Source: JASLEW01 sp963732005 (lineage in GTDB: Bacteria; Acidobacteriota; Thermoanaerobaculia; Multivoradales; UBA5704). Taken from it: DNA of 64,000 nt. Position numbers and translations under genes: made by a program. The stretch spans positions 2,108,001 through 2,172,000 of the forward strand of contig CAVSXT010000004.1 in assembly GCA_963732005.1 (NCBI GenBank), read 5' to 3'. Below the pieces are notes generated by a model that was given only the letters and a program-made list of their open reading frames with translations, searched no databases and had not been told where the DNA came from. Positions 42,793-50,631 of this stretch are shown one piece after another; positions within the stretch are counted from its first letter, which is position 1, and every line of letters begins with the position of its first letter.

Positions 42793-45149
42793 ACCTCGCT
42801 GCTGCCATGCCGCGCCGCCCGCGGCGCCTCGTCTGCTGCCTCGCGCTGGCCGCCGCCCTGGCGGCGTTCCGCGCCGGCAGCTCCAGCGAAGCGTCCTGTG
42901 CGCACATCGACTTCGCCCAGCAGGCCGCCGCGGCCGCGATCGAGCCCGAGACCGCCTTCCTCGACCTGGGGACGCGCGCGGCGCGCCCGCAGCTGCTCGC
43001 CGGCTGGTCCATCGACGAGCTCTGGCAGGGCAAGACCTCGTTCGTCTGGTCCATGGGCGGCGCCTCCACCATCCGCTTCACCCGCCTCGCCGCCGAGCCG
43101 TTCACCCTCTACCTCCGCTGCCGGCCCCTCGACGTCGCCGCCGGTACCCCGCCCCAGGACGTCACCATCCTGGTCAACGGGACGCAGGTGGGGGTCACCC
43201 GCCTGAAGCCGGATTTCCAGACCTATGACGTCGCGGTACCCGCCGCCGCCGTGCGCCCGGGCGACAACCGGTTGGAGCTGCGCCCCTCCTATTTCCGGTC
43301 CGAGCCGCCCGATCCCAACGGCGCCCCCGAGCCGCGGCGCCTCGCCGTCGCCTGGGACTGGATCGGCTTCGGCGTCAAGTCCGCGCCGGCGCGGCAACAG
43401 CCCCAGGCCTCGCCGCGGGCCGGCACCCTGCTGCTGCCCTTCCGCACCCGCGTCGCCTTCTACGTCCAGGTCCCGCCGGGCAGCAGCCTGCGCTGGCGGA
43501 CGGTCCAGCCCTATGGCACCGCGCGGCTGGGTGCGGGCGCCACCCTCGAGGTCAGGGTCGACTGGGACGGCGCCGACAGCCACGCGCTGCGCTTCGAGCA
43601 GCCGACCTTCGCCGCCCCGGCCAGCCTGCCCCTGACCAACCAGAAGCCCGTCGCCGCCCGGGTGTCGTTCCTGGCCTGGCCGGGAAAGACCGCCGGCGCC
43701 GAGACCGCCGGATTGCTGCTCGAAGCTCCCGAGCTGGTGCCCCCCGCCGGCTGCACCGGCGGCGGCGGCGCCGCCCCGCCCGCGCCGGCCGGCCAGCCGG
43801 CCGCCACCCCGCCCGCCGCCGCTCCCTCCACGCCGCCCACGCCGCCGACACCGCCGACGCCGCCGACGCCGCCGAATGTCGTGCTCTACATGATCGACAC
43901 CCTGCGAGCAGACCACCTCGGCGCCTACGGTTACGCGCGACCGGTGTCGCCGGAGATCGACGCCTTCGCCGCTCGCTCCACCGTCTTCACCCGGGCCTTC
44001 TCCCAGTCGGGATGGACCAAGAGCGCGGTCACCTCCATGCTGACCGGCCTGCCGCCGCTGTCGCATGGCGTGATGGAGCGCATGGATACGCTGGCCGCGC
44101 CGGTGCGCACGCTTCCCGAGATGCTGCGCGACGCCGGCTACCAGACGCTCGGCATCACCACCAATCCCGCGGTCTCTGCCGAGGCGGGCCTGGACCGCGG
44201 CTTCGATCGCTTCGTCGAGCTGTTCGACCGCGCGGCGCTGCCGTTCGTCGCCCAGCCGTCCGAGAAGATCGACGCCGAGCTGTTCCGCTGGCTCGGCGCC
44301 CGCGACCCCGGCCGGCCGTTCTTCGCCTACCTGCACACCATGGACGTGCACGAGCCCTACCTGCCGCCGGCGGCCTACCGCCAGCGCTTCGCCGCCCATG
44401 CCGACGCCGCGCTCTGCCGTCCCGGACCCAAGGACGTCGCCGCCGCCCTCGCGGCCCGGCCCGGCCTCGGCAGGAGCGGCATCAGGGACAACTTCGAGGC
44501 GCTCTACGACGCCCAGATCGCGCACAACGACAGCCAGTTCGGTCTCCTGCTGCGGCGGCTGCGCGAGCTGGGCCTCTATGACCAGACGGTCGTCGTGCTG
44601 GTCTCCGACCACGGCGAGGAGTTCCTCGACCACGGGCTGTTCGCGCACGGCCACAGCCTCTACCAGGAGATCCTGCACGTGCCGCTGATCGTCCACTGGC
44701 CGGACGGGCTGGCCGCGGGCCGGCGGGTGGAGGCGCCGGCGCAGCAGGTCGACCTGCTGCCGACCCTCCTCGCCGCCGCCGGCATCCCGACCCCGCCGGC
44801 CTATCCGGGCACCGACCTCCGCCTGCTGGCGCAGGGCGGCGCGCCGGCGGCGCGCGAGGTGTCCTCGGACCTGTCCCTGGCCGGGACCCGCATCTCGAGC
44901 CTGGTCGCCGGCGGCATGCACCTGCTGGTCAGGGAGAGCCCCAACCCCGACGCCGAGCTCTACGACCTGGCCCGCGACCCGCGCGAGCAGCACAACCTGG
45001 CCGACGCCGCCGGCGTGCGCTTCGGCTTCCTGATGAGCCGGCTGCGCACGCTCAACCGCTACCAGAGCCGCGACGCCGCGACGCCCAGGAAGTCGTCGCC
45101 GCTCCCCTCCGAGCTCGACAAGCAGCTGCGCTCTCTGGGCTACGGGTAG
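42789..45149 (+). CDS. Sulfatase/alkaline-phosphatase superfamily enzyme with N-terminal beta domains
   Basis: A 786-residue protein. A signal-peptide-like start is followed by two beta-rich domains and a Thr-Pro-Pro repeat linker; the enzyme domain starts near residue 363. Metal ligands: D370 in YMIDTLRADHLGAYG and D607-H608 in VLVSDHGEEF. Where formylglycine sulfatases have C/S-x-P-x-R, this protein has GWTKSAVTSMLTG with T410, so the nucleophile is probably Thr, as in phosphoglycerol/phosphoethanolamine transferases. Coupled to the two-domain glycosyltransferase by an ATGA overlap, it may modify the same glycan. True sulfatase activity is doubtful. Confidence 0.8.
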   Translation: MNLAAAMPRRPRRLVCCLALAAALAAFRAGSSSEASCAHIDFAQQAAAAAIEPETAFLDLGTRAARPQLLAGWSIDELWQGKTSFVWSMGGASTIRFTRLAAEPFTLYLRCRPLDVAAGTPPQDVTILVNGTQVGVTRLKPDFQTYDVAVPAAAVRPGDNRLELRPSYFRSEPPDPNGAPEPRRLAVAWDWIGFGVKSAPARQQPQASPRAGTLLLPFRTRVAFYVQVPPGSSLRWRTVQPYGTARLGAGATLEVRVDWDGADSHALRFEQPTFAAPASLPLTNQKPVAARVSFLAWPGKTAGAETAGLLLEAPELVPPAGCTGGGGAAPPAPAGQPAATPPAAAPSTPPTPPTPPTPPTPPNVVLYMIDTLRADHLGAYGYARPVSPEIDAFAARSTVFTRAFSQSGWTKSAVTSMLTGLPPLSHGVMERMDTLAAPVRTLPEMLRDAGYQTLGITTNPAVSAEAGLDRGFDRFVELFDRAALPFVAQPSEKIDAELFRWLGARDPGRPFFAYLHTMDVHEPYLPPAAYRQRFAAHADAALCRPGPKDVAAALAARPGLGRSGIRDNFEALYDAQIAHNDSQFGLLLRRLRELGLYDQTVVVLVSDHGEEFLDHGLFAHGHSLYQEILHVPLIVHWPDGLAAGRRVEAPAQQVDLLPTLLAAAGIPTPPAYPGTDLRLLAQGGAPAAREVSSDLSLAGTRISSLVAGGMHLLVRESPNPDAELYDLARDPREQHNLADAAGVRFGFLMSRLRTLNRYQSRDAATPRKSSPLPSELDKQLRSLGYG

Positions 45150-45251
45150 CCGCACCCGGGGCGGCCCCCGCTCCACTCCAGCCAGCGAGAGACCCCGCCG
45201 CCGGCGCCGGCGCGCTCTTGCGGCGGCGGTTGGCCCGGGGGATCATCGGGC

Positions 45252-45440
45252 GTGGACGATCGCCCGCCAGCCTGGCTCCTCTCGCTCGGCATCTGGACGC
45301 TGGTCGCCGTCTCCTACCGGGTCAAGGAGATCCACCCGCTGTTCTACGGCGACTGCCAGGTGCTGCTCGCGGACGGCACCCACCTCACCCTCAGCCGCCG
45401 CTTCCGCGACCGCGCCCGCCAGGTGCTCGGGCTGCCCTAG
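45252..45440 (+). pseudogene. Remnant of a LytTR DNA-binding domain protein
   Basis: A 62-codon frame from GTG. VKEIHPLFYGDCQVLLADG and THLTLSRRFRDRARQVLG match the last two thirds of a LytTR domain, the DNA-binding part of LytR/AgrA regulators. The N-terminal strand of the domain and any receiver or membrane part are missing; the upstream 17 residues do not fit the family. It is therefore probably the 3' end of a decayed regulator gene. Confidence 0.5.
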
Positions 45441-45577
45441 AAATGGTTTCCATAGCACCGGCGCCAGCGATGGGTTACGGCTCGGGCGGCGCGCACGGGG
45501 GCCGGCCGCGTCCCGCTGGTCCCGGCGAGCGGGTGGTCAGCGGCGACGCGGCCGGCGGGTGACAGCAGCGGGCTGGA

Positions 45578-46021
45578 CTAGCGCGCGGTCTTCACCTCGA
45601 CGACGATGTGAGTGTTGCCGGACGAGACCGGGCCGCCATCCGCGCTCTTCTGGACCTCCCGCACGGCGAGCGGGCAGTCGGAGGTGGCGCGGAAGGAGGT
45701 GGCCCACAGCACCTTCCTGCCTACCGCGCAGGTCAGCTGCCGCTCGCCGTCCTGCAGCCGGATGGTTCTGCTGGCCGCGTCATAGCTCAGGCCGGGCAGC
45801 GCCACGCGCTGCGTCTTGACCAGATCCTCCCCATCGGCGGTGTGGTCGATGAAGTCCACGTCGACCCAGGCGCGATCGCCAGCGGTATCGGCGGCGAAGG
45901 ACGTGCCGATCACTCCCGCGGCAGGAGGCAGGTCACGATCGATCGTCAAGGTCGTGGCATGGGCGGTCAGGCCGGCGAGCGAGAGCAGCAAGGCAAGGCA
46001 AGCAGAGCGGGTGAGTTTCAT
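45578..46021 (-). CDS. Small secreted protein of unknown family
   Basis: A 147-residue protein with a clean signal peptide (ACLALLLSLAGLTAHA) and a mature part rich in beta strands: TLTIDRDLPPAAGVIG, AWVDVDFIDHT, RTIRLQDGERQLTCAVG. Two cysteines could form a disulfide. The start is preceded by AGGGA 7-8 nt upstream. It lies upstream of nothing on its strand; the DyP gene begins at 47582. No function assigned. Confidence 0.65.
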   Translation of the reverse strand: MKLTRSACLALLLSLAGLTAHATTLTIDRDLPPAAGVIGTSFAADTAGDRAWVDVDFIDHTADGEDLVKTQRVALPGLSYDAASRTIRLQDGERQLTCAVGRKVLWATSFRATSDCPLAVREVQKSADGGPVSSGNTHIVVEVKTAR

Positions 46022-46151
46022 TGCGAATCCCTTTCCAGGCCGCGGCGGACAAAGGTTTCAACCGCGGCGTTCGGTAGCGAGGTTCGTTCCCCGCTGGCGA
46101 TGAGACTCGCGTGCCGCGGAAATATTCCGCCGGACGGGGGATCGGCCCGGC

Positions 46152-47582
46152 TCAGGCGGCGGGATGGCCCGGCAGCGCCGCCAGGTAGCGCAGACCGTGG
46201 ATGCTGGGGAAAAAGCAGTAGGCGCCGCCGCGGGTGAAGATGAGGCGGGGGAAGCCTTTGAGGACCTTGTTGTTCTGGCCCTTGGCGCCCAGCGCGGCGA
46301 GGGTGAACTTGCTGGCACCGGGGTCGTTGACGCCGAGAAAAACGTCCTGGCCGCTGATGTTGAAGAAGGCGTTGCCGGCGTTGGGGCCGCCGGGTCCGAA
46401 GGCGGACTTCACGAAGGAGGAGAGGAGATTCCACTGGCCGGTCAAGAACTCGAACTGATTGGTGAGGCTGGCATTGATGAAATAGCCGACCAGGCCGCGC
46501 GGGGCGGAGACGGGCCGGGCGGGATCGTAAGCGGGACCGTAGGGAATGGCGCGCCGGATGATGCGGTGATGGGTGCTGTCGGTGCCGACGATCGCGGCGT
46601 TGCGGGGATTGTTGCGGCGGATGTGCGAGCCGATGGGACAGCGGATGCCGAGCGTGTCGTCCTGGGCGGCGTCGGCGCTCACGTAGGTGAAGTCGTTGAG
46701 CTGCGCCAGCGGCAGCTCGGGCCCCTGGACGTCGGGCGCCAGCGCCAGGGGGTTGCCGTTGCGCCAGCGGCCGCAGACCTTGGCGGCGAGCAGCTCGGGG
46801 TCGATGCCGGCCTTCGCGCCATAGGCGGCAAGGAAGGATTCGAAGCCGGCGACGTCCTGCTCCAGGATGCGGAAGGCGGCGTAGCTGCTGTTGAGCGATA
46901 GCTCCGCAGGCTTGACGGTGTAGGAGCCGCCGCTCTCGTTGGCATAACCCAACAGGAACTCGCCGGTGGCCACCGGGTTCTGATCGTCGGGGATCGAATG
47001 CTTTCTGGGCGGGGCGCCGATCACCGTCGGCTGCGCGATGCTGTCGTGGTAACCGAAGTGCACGCGGTTGGCGGGCAGCGCGTGGGCGTCGTGCGCGGAC
47101 AGCTCGGACAGGCAGCCGGCGAACGCCTGGCGGAGCCGTGCGGTCACCGCCTCGAGCACCGCCGGGTCGTCGTCGACCCACAGGCTCAGCACCAGGTGCA
47201 CCTGCGCGGCGTTCGCCAGGCCGCCGATCCAGCTGGCGGGAGCGCTCTCGCCGACGTCGCCGACCGTCGCGGCGGACACCGGGCTGGTGGCCCCGCGCTG
47301 GAAGGCGGCGTCGAAGGTGGCCAGCTGCGCCGGGGTGAGACCGAGCGCGGCCAGCCCGGCGCCGGTGAAGGCGAGGTTGACGAAACACTCCGGCTTGACC
47401 GCCCACCGCGCCGCCGTGGTGACGCGCGGCAGCCCGCCGGCGCCGTCCACCAGGCCGCCGATCAGCGCGCCCGCCGCCACGGGGTTGGTGATACAGAGGA
47501 TGAAATGCCGCGCCAGGTCCACCCGGTAGCCGCGGAGAATGGTGCCCTGGACGTCGGAGTAGTCGATCGCGGAGCTCGCCAT
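46152..47582 (-). CDS. DyP-type heme peroxidase
   Basis: A 476-residue protein. YSDVQGTILRGYR at the N-terminus, VHFGYHDSIAQP in place of the usual G-x-x-D-G motif (the distal Asp is kept, the following Gly is Ser), and RCPIGSHIRRNNPR with the proximal heme His are DyP hallmarks. The C-terminal third (LVGYFINASLTNQFEFLTGQW) is also typical. DyP enzymes oxidise dyes, lignin-like compounds or sulfide with H2O2, and many are packed in encapsulins; no encapsulin gene is adjacent. No signal peptide. The small gene 74 bp upstream is probably in the same operon. Confidence 0.88.
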   Translation of the reverse strand: MASSAIDYSDVQGTILRGYRVDLARHFILCITNPVAAGALIGGLVDGAGGLPRVTTAARWAVKPECFVNLAFTGAGLAALGLTPAQLATFDAAFQRGATSPVSAATVGDVGESAPASWIGGLANAAQVHLVLSLWVDDDPAVLEAVTARLRQAFAGCLSELSAHDAHALPANRVHFGYHDSIAQPTVIGAPPRKHSIPDDQNPVATGEFLLGYANESGGSYTVKPAELSLNSSYAAFRILEQDVAGFESFLAAYGAKAGIDPELLAAKVCGRWRNGNPLALAPDVQGPELPLAQLNDFTYVSADAAQDDTLGIRCPIGSHIRRNNPRNAAIVGTDSTHHRIIRRAIPYGPAYDPARPVSAPRGLVGYFINASLTNQFEFLTGQWNLLSSFVKSAFGPGGPNAGNAFFNISGQDVFLGVNDPGASKFTLAALGAKGQNNKVLKGFPRLIFTRGGAYCFFPSIHGLRYLAALPGHPAA

Positions 47583-47656
47583 GTTGGTCTCCCTGAGTGG
47601 CGCAGGAGGTAAGCGCCGGCGATCGCCGGGAGCCGGCTCACCGGGAGCCGGGTGGC

Positions 47657-48115
47657 TCAGGACGCGGGCGGCAGGCTGGCGAGGATCTCCGGGACGGTGG
47701 CCGTGTAGGCCTGGAAGAGGCCGCCGTTGGGCAGGTGCTGCGAGGCGTCGTTGTGCGCGATGAAGGCTCCGAACGCCGCCACGTTCTGGGCGACCGGGGT
47801 CACCGCCGCGCCGCCGACCACGAACTGCAGCAGGGCGTCGAAGATCGGGCCCACGACGGCAACGAAGTCCCCGATGTAGGCGTCGAAGCTGCCGTCGAAC
47901 TCGGTGACGATCCCGAGCACGAACGAGGTGGTGGTCGCGCCCGGTTGCAGGTTGGGCGCCGCGGGATCGAGGATGAGGGTGCGCGCGTAGTGCACCGTGC
48001 CGATGCTGGTGAGCGCCGCGTCGAGCTGCGGCCCGTACTGCGCCATGGCGGCGGCGATCGTCTGCGGAGTGGTGCCGGGCAGCACCGGCATGAGGAGCGT
48101 CAACGGATTGGCCAT
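47657..48115 (-). CDS. Small partner protein of the DyP peroxidase
   Basis: A 152-residue protein: LLMPVLPGTTPQTIAAAMAQ, then IGTVHYARTLILD, and VTEFDGSFDAYIGDFVAVVGPIFDALLQ. This order resembles the ferredoxin-like half of larger DyP-associated proteins that accompany peroxidases. No heme or metal motif is visible. AAGGAGG stands only 3 nt before the ATG. It probably forms an operon with the peroxidase behind it. Confidence 0.6.
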   Translation of the reverse strand: MANPLTLLMPVLPGTTPQTIAAAMAQYGPQLDAALTSIGTVHYARTLILDPAAPNLQPGATTTSFVLGIVTEFDGSFDAYIGDFVAVVGPIFDALLQFVVGGAAVTPVAQNVAAFGAFIAHNDASQHLPNGGLFQAYTATVPEILASLPPAS

Positions 48116-48334
48116 GAGCCTCCTTCCAAGGTGTGCATTCGATTATGGAATCAAGCAAGGCGACGGTCAAGCGCCGCCGCGCATCGGGGTATAATTCACC
48201 CTCCGCATGGCGGCCGATCCTTCCACCCTGACGCGGCGCCTGGGCGATCGACGCCTATGCCATGTCCCCACAGCAGCAGGCCGGCGCGCCGGCGCCGCCG
48301 CCGCACTCGCCGGCGCCAAAGAGGAGGAGACCCC

Positions 48335-48493
48335 GGTGTCTTCGTCACCGACGACGGCGCCGCCTCCTGGCAGCCTTTCAACGCCGGCCTGCCGGGTCTC
48401 CCGGTCGACTCCCTCGCCGCCTCGGCGACGTCGCCGCGTACCGTCTGGGCCGCCACGCTCGGTGCCGGCGTCTTCACCCTCACTCGGCAGTAG
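48335..48493 (+). pseudogene. C-terminal fragment of a BNR/beta-propeller protein
   Basis: The frame reads GVFVTDDGAASWQPFNAGLPG, then TVWAATLGAGVFTLTR and stop. This is one and a half repeats of the BNR/sortilin-type propeller (S-x-D-x-G-x-x-W). No upstream part of such a gene exists, so this is a remnant. Confidence 0.5.
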
Positions 48494-48627
48494 GGCGGGC
48501 TCTGAGCGGTCGGGCGCCTGGTGCATGGGTGGTCATTTCGAGCCCGCCGCAAGTGGCTATGGCTGCCAACCACCGGCGTCGCTAGGATCGACGGCCAAAT
48601 GGGGAGCCCGGTGGAAAAGGAGAGCGA

Positions 48628-49248
48628 ATGCGTCAGCAAGGTCGGTTCGGTGTCGGCGGCATCGGCGGCGTGTCCTTCATGCTGATCTTCAGCGTGTTGC
48701 AAAACCTATCCATGGCAAGCCTCTCTGCCCAGGCCCCCGCGCCGTCCACGCCGGCGCCGCAGGCGGAGGGTGCGGTCCCCGGGCTCCACGACTTCGACTT
48801 CCTCATGGGTCACTGGCGCTCGCATCATCGCAAGCTGAAGGAACGGCTGGCCAACAGTCACGAGTGGATCGAGTTCGATGGCACGTTGTTCGCCCAGAAA
48901 CTGATGGGCGGCTACGCCAACGTCGACGACAACGTCTTCGAGGTCCCGGGCGGCTCCTATCGCGGCGTCGGTCTGCGCTCGTTCGACGCCAAGTCAGGGA
49001 CCTGGTCCATCTGGTGGCTCGACGGCAGGGCGCCGCTGGGTCCGGTGGAACCGCCGGTCCGCGGCAGCTTCCACGACGGCGTGGGGACCTTCTACGCGGA
49101 CGACATCTTCAACGGCATACCGGTTCGCATGCGCTTCATCTGGTCCAAGATCACGCCGACGTCATGTCACTGGGAGCAGGCCTTCTCGACCGATGGCGGC
49201 AAGACCTGGGAGACGAACTGGCTGATGGACTTCACCCGCACGCCATAG
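48628..49248 (+). CDS. Exported DUF1579-like protein
   Basis: A 206-residue protein with a signal peptide (FMLIFSVLQNLSMASLSAQA). The mature part starts DFDFLMGHWRSHHRKLKERL and continues with SHEWIEFDGTLFAQ, YRGVGLRSFDAKSGTWSIWW and CHWEQAFSTDGGKTWETNW, the order of the DUF1579/nitrobindin-like lipocalin group. A ligand such as heme or a small lipid is possible but not shown. AAGGAG lies 7 nt before ATG 48628. Confidence 0.75.
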   Translation: MRQQGRFGVGGIGGVSFMLIFSVLQNLSMASLSAQAPAPSTPAPQAEGAVPGLHDFDFLMGHWRSHHRKLKERLANSHEWIEFDGTLFAQKLMGGYANVDDNVFEVPGGSYRGVGLRSFDAKSGTWSIWWLDGRAPLGPVEPPVRGSFHDGVGTFYADDIFNGIPVRMRFIWSKITPTSCHWEQAFSTDGGKTWETNWLMDFTRTP

Positions 49249-49354
49249 ATTGACCGCGAACTTCATCGTCCCTTCTTGCGCTGGCGCCGTTGGTAGGCAG
49301 TCACGGGCCGGCCACGGAGCTCGTAGGCGGTGACAGCAAGGATGCGGCCGGCGG

Positions 49355-49831
49355 TCATTTCGCCTGCTGGCGGTTCGCGGCGGCGAATCGTTTCGCGATC
49401 TCTTCCGGCGCCAGGTCTTCCCGATGGGTGGCGATCGTCCAGGCGTGCCCGAAGGGGTCGGCGATGCTGGCCGAGCGATCTCCATACCATTGGTCTTTGA
49501 TCGGTAGGAGCACCCTGGCACCCAGGGCCACGGCGCGCTCCACCACCGCATCGGCGTCTTCCACGTAGAGGTGGACGAAGGCGGTGGTACCGCCGAGCGA
49601 CCGCGGGCTCTTGGCGATCCGCCATGGCGCCTCGTCGCCGAGGCGCAGGATCGAGTCGCCGATCTTGATCTCCGCGTTGAGCACCGCGTGCGCCGGATCG
49701 GTCAGTCGTCCGGGGAGCTCGATTGCTCCAAAGGCTTCGACGTAGAAGTCAATGGCCGCGGCGGCGCTGCCGTCGAAGATGAGATACGGCGTGGCGGCAT
49801 GGAAACCCGCGGGAACGTACGCTGTCTTCAT
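49355..49831 (-). CDS. VOC family (PhnB/glyoxalase-like) protein
   Basis: A 158-residue protein. ATPYLIFDGSAAAAIDFYVEAFGA and TAFVHLYVEDADAVVERAVALGARV are the two beta-alpha-beta-beta-beta units of the VOC fold; ADPFGHAWTIATHREDL is the typical PhnB-like C-terminus. The metal positions are partly changed, so activity is uncertain. Start ATG 49831 has GGAGAGG close upstream. Confidence 0.85.
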   Translation of the reverse strand: MKTAYVPAGFHAATPYLIFDGSAAAAIDFYVEAFGAIELPGRLTDPAHAVLNAEIKIGDSILRLGDEAPWRIAKSPRSLGGTTAFVHLYVEDADAVVERAVALGARVLLPIKDQWYGDRSASIADPFGHAWTIATHREDLAPEEIAKRFAAANRQQAK

Positions 49832-49910
49832 CGGCCTCTCCTCAGGTTGAAAATCCGTAGAGCCGGATGCGCGGTTGATTTCGGTCGATGTCTCCGTGAA
49901 GGCGGCGAAT

Positions 49911-50333
49911 TCAGGAAGGCAGGATGGTGCAGTCAAGGGCGGTGAGGCGCGCAAAGTCGGCGTCGTAGGTCAGGAGGTGCCCGCCACAATCCAAAGCCGT
50001 GGCCGCGATCCAGAGATCGTTCAGAGGAATCGGCGTACCAGCGCGACGCAAGCCGGCGAAGAGACGCCCATAGTGACGGGCAACTGCCGGTGTCACCGGC
50101 AGGATCGAAACAAAGGTCTCCGCGAGAAACTCGGCGAGGACCGCTCGGTTTTCCCGTTCGCGGCTGCCGAGGCTGAATGCAGCTTCGAGCTCTCCCAGGA
50201 CGATGACCGGTAAGGAGACGATCTCCGCCGCGGCGATGAACGCGAGCGCCCGTTCATCTCCGCCGCGGAAGCGCGCATAGGCGGACGTGTCGAGGACCAG
50301 GCGAGCGTGGCTTTCAGCGCCAGAGCGGGTCAT
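49911..50333 (-). CDS. vapC: VapC-type PIN-domain toxin (second pair)
   Basis: A 140-residue PIN domain: VLDTSAYARFRGGD, VIVLGELEAAFSLGS, NDLWIAATALDCGGHLLTYDADF. All four acidic positions are present. The start lies 20 nt inside the antitoxin gene, so translation is coupled. Confidence 0.88.
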   Translation of the reverse strand: MTRSGAESHARLVLDTSAYARFRGGDERALAFIAAAEIVSLPVIVLGELEAAFSLGSRERENRAVLAEFLAETFVSILPVTPAVARHYGRLFAGLRRAGTPIPLNDLWIAATALDCGGHLLTYDADFARLTALDCTILPS

Positions 50334-50556
50334 CGGTCGACCGTTGGGACGCCAGCGCTGCCTCGAAATCGGCCATGTCCTCCTGGGTCCACGTCATGTA
50401 GCGCCTGAGGCTGCCCCGCCGGAGGTCCGTGCCCATCGCGTTGCTGAGAATGTCCAGCACCGTGGCGTTGATGCTCTGGCCCCTGGCCCGGCTGACGCTC
50501 TCCAGCCTGCGACCAACTTCGTCGGGCACTCCTCGGATCGTCAATTGCTTGGCCAT
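50314..50556 (-). CDS. vapB: FitA/VapB-type antitoxin (second pair)
   Basis: An 80-residue protein. QLTIRGVPDEVGRRLESVSRARGQSINATVLDIL is the Arc-like ribbon-helix-helix of the FitA group; the C-terminal part with MTWTQEDMADFEAAL contacts the toxin. The ATG at 50556 lies inside the left arm of a long inverted repeat, so autoregulation probably blocks both transcription and initiation. Confidence 0.85.
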   Translation of the reverse strand: MAKQLTIRGVPDEVGRRLESVSRARGQSINATVLDILSNAMGTDLRRGSLRRYMTWTQEDMADFEAALASQRSTDDPLWR

Positions 50557-50587
50557 GCCTGCATGATAGCACGCATGTGCAGGCATG
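50554..50587. promoter_or_regulatory. Operator dyad of the second vapBC pair
   Basis: CATGCCTGCA (50554-50563) and TGCAGGCATG (50578-50587) are perfect 10-bp inverted arms around a 14-nt spacer. The left arm includes the antitoxin start codon. Confidence 0.65.
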
Positions 50588-50631
50588 CCGCGGCAGGCCC
50601 GACGCTACCGATCGGCGGTGCAGCTCCCGGG

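Noticed and set aside
42789..45149. Calling the enzyme a formylglycine-dependent sulfatase
   Set aside because: The C/S-x-P-x-R motif is absent; the corresponding position holds Thr.
42564..45176. Minus-strand 870-codon frame opposite the sulfatase-like gene
   Set aside because: Low-complexity translation; the plus-strand frame has clear metal-site motifs.
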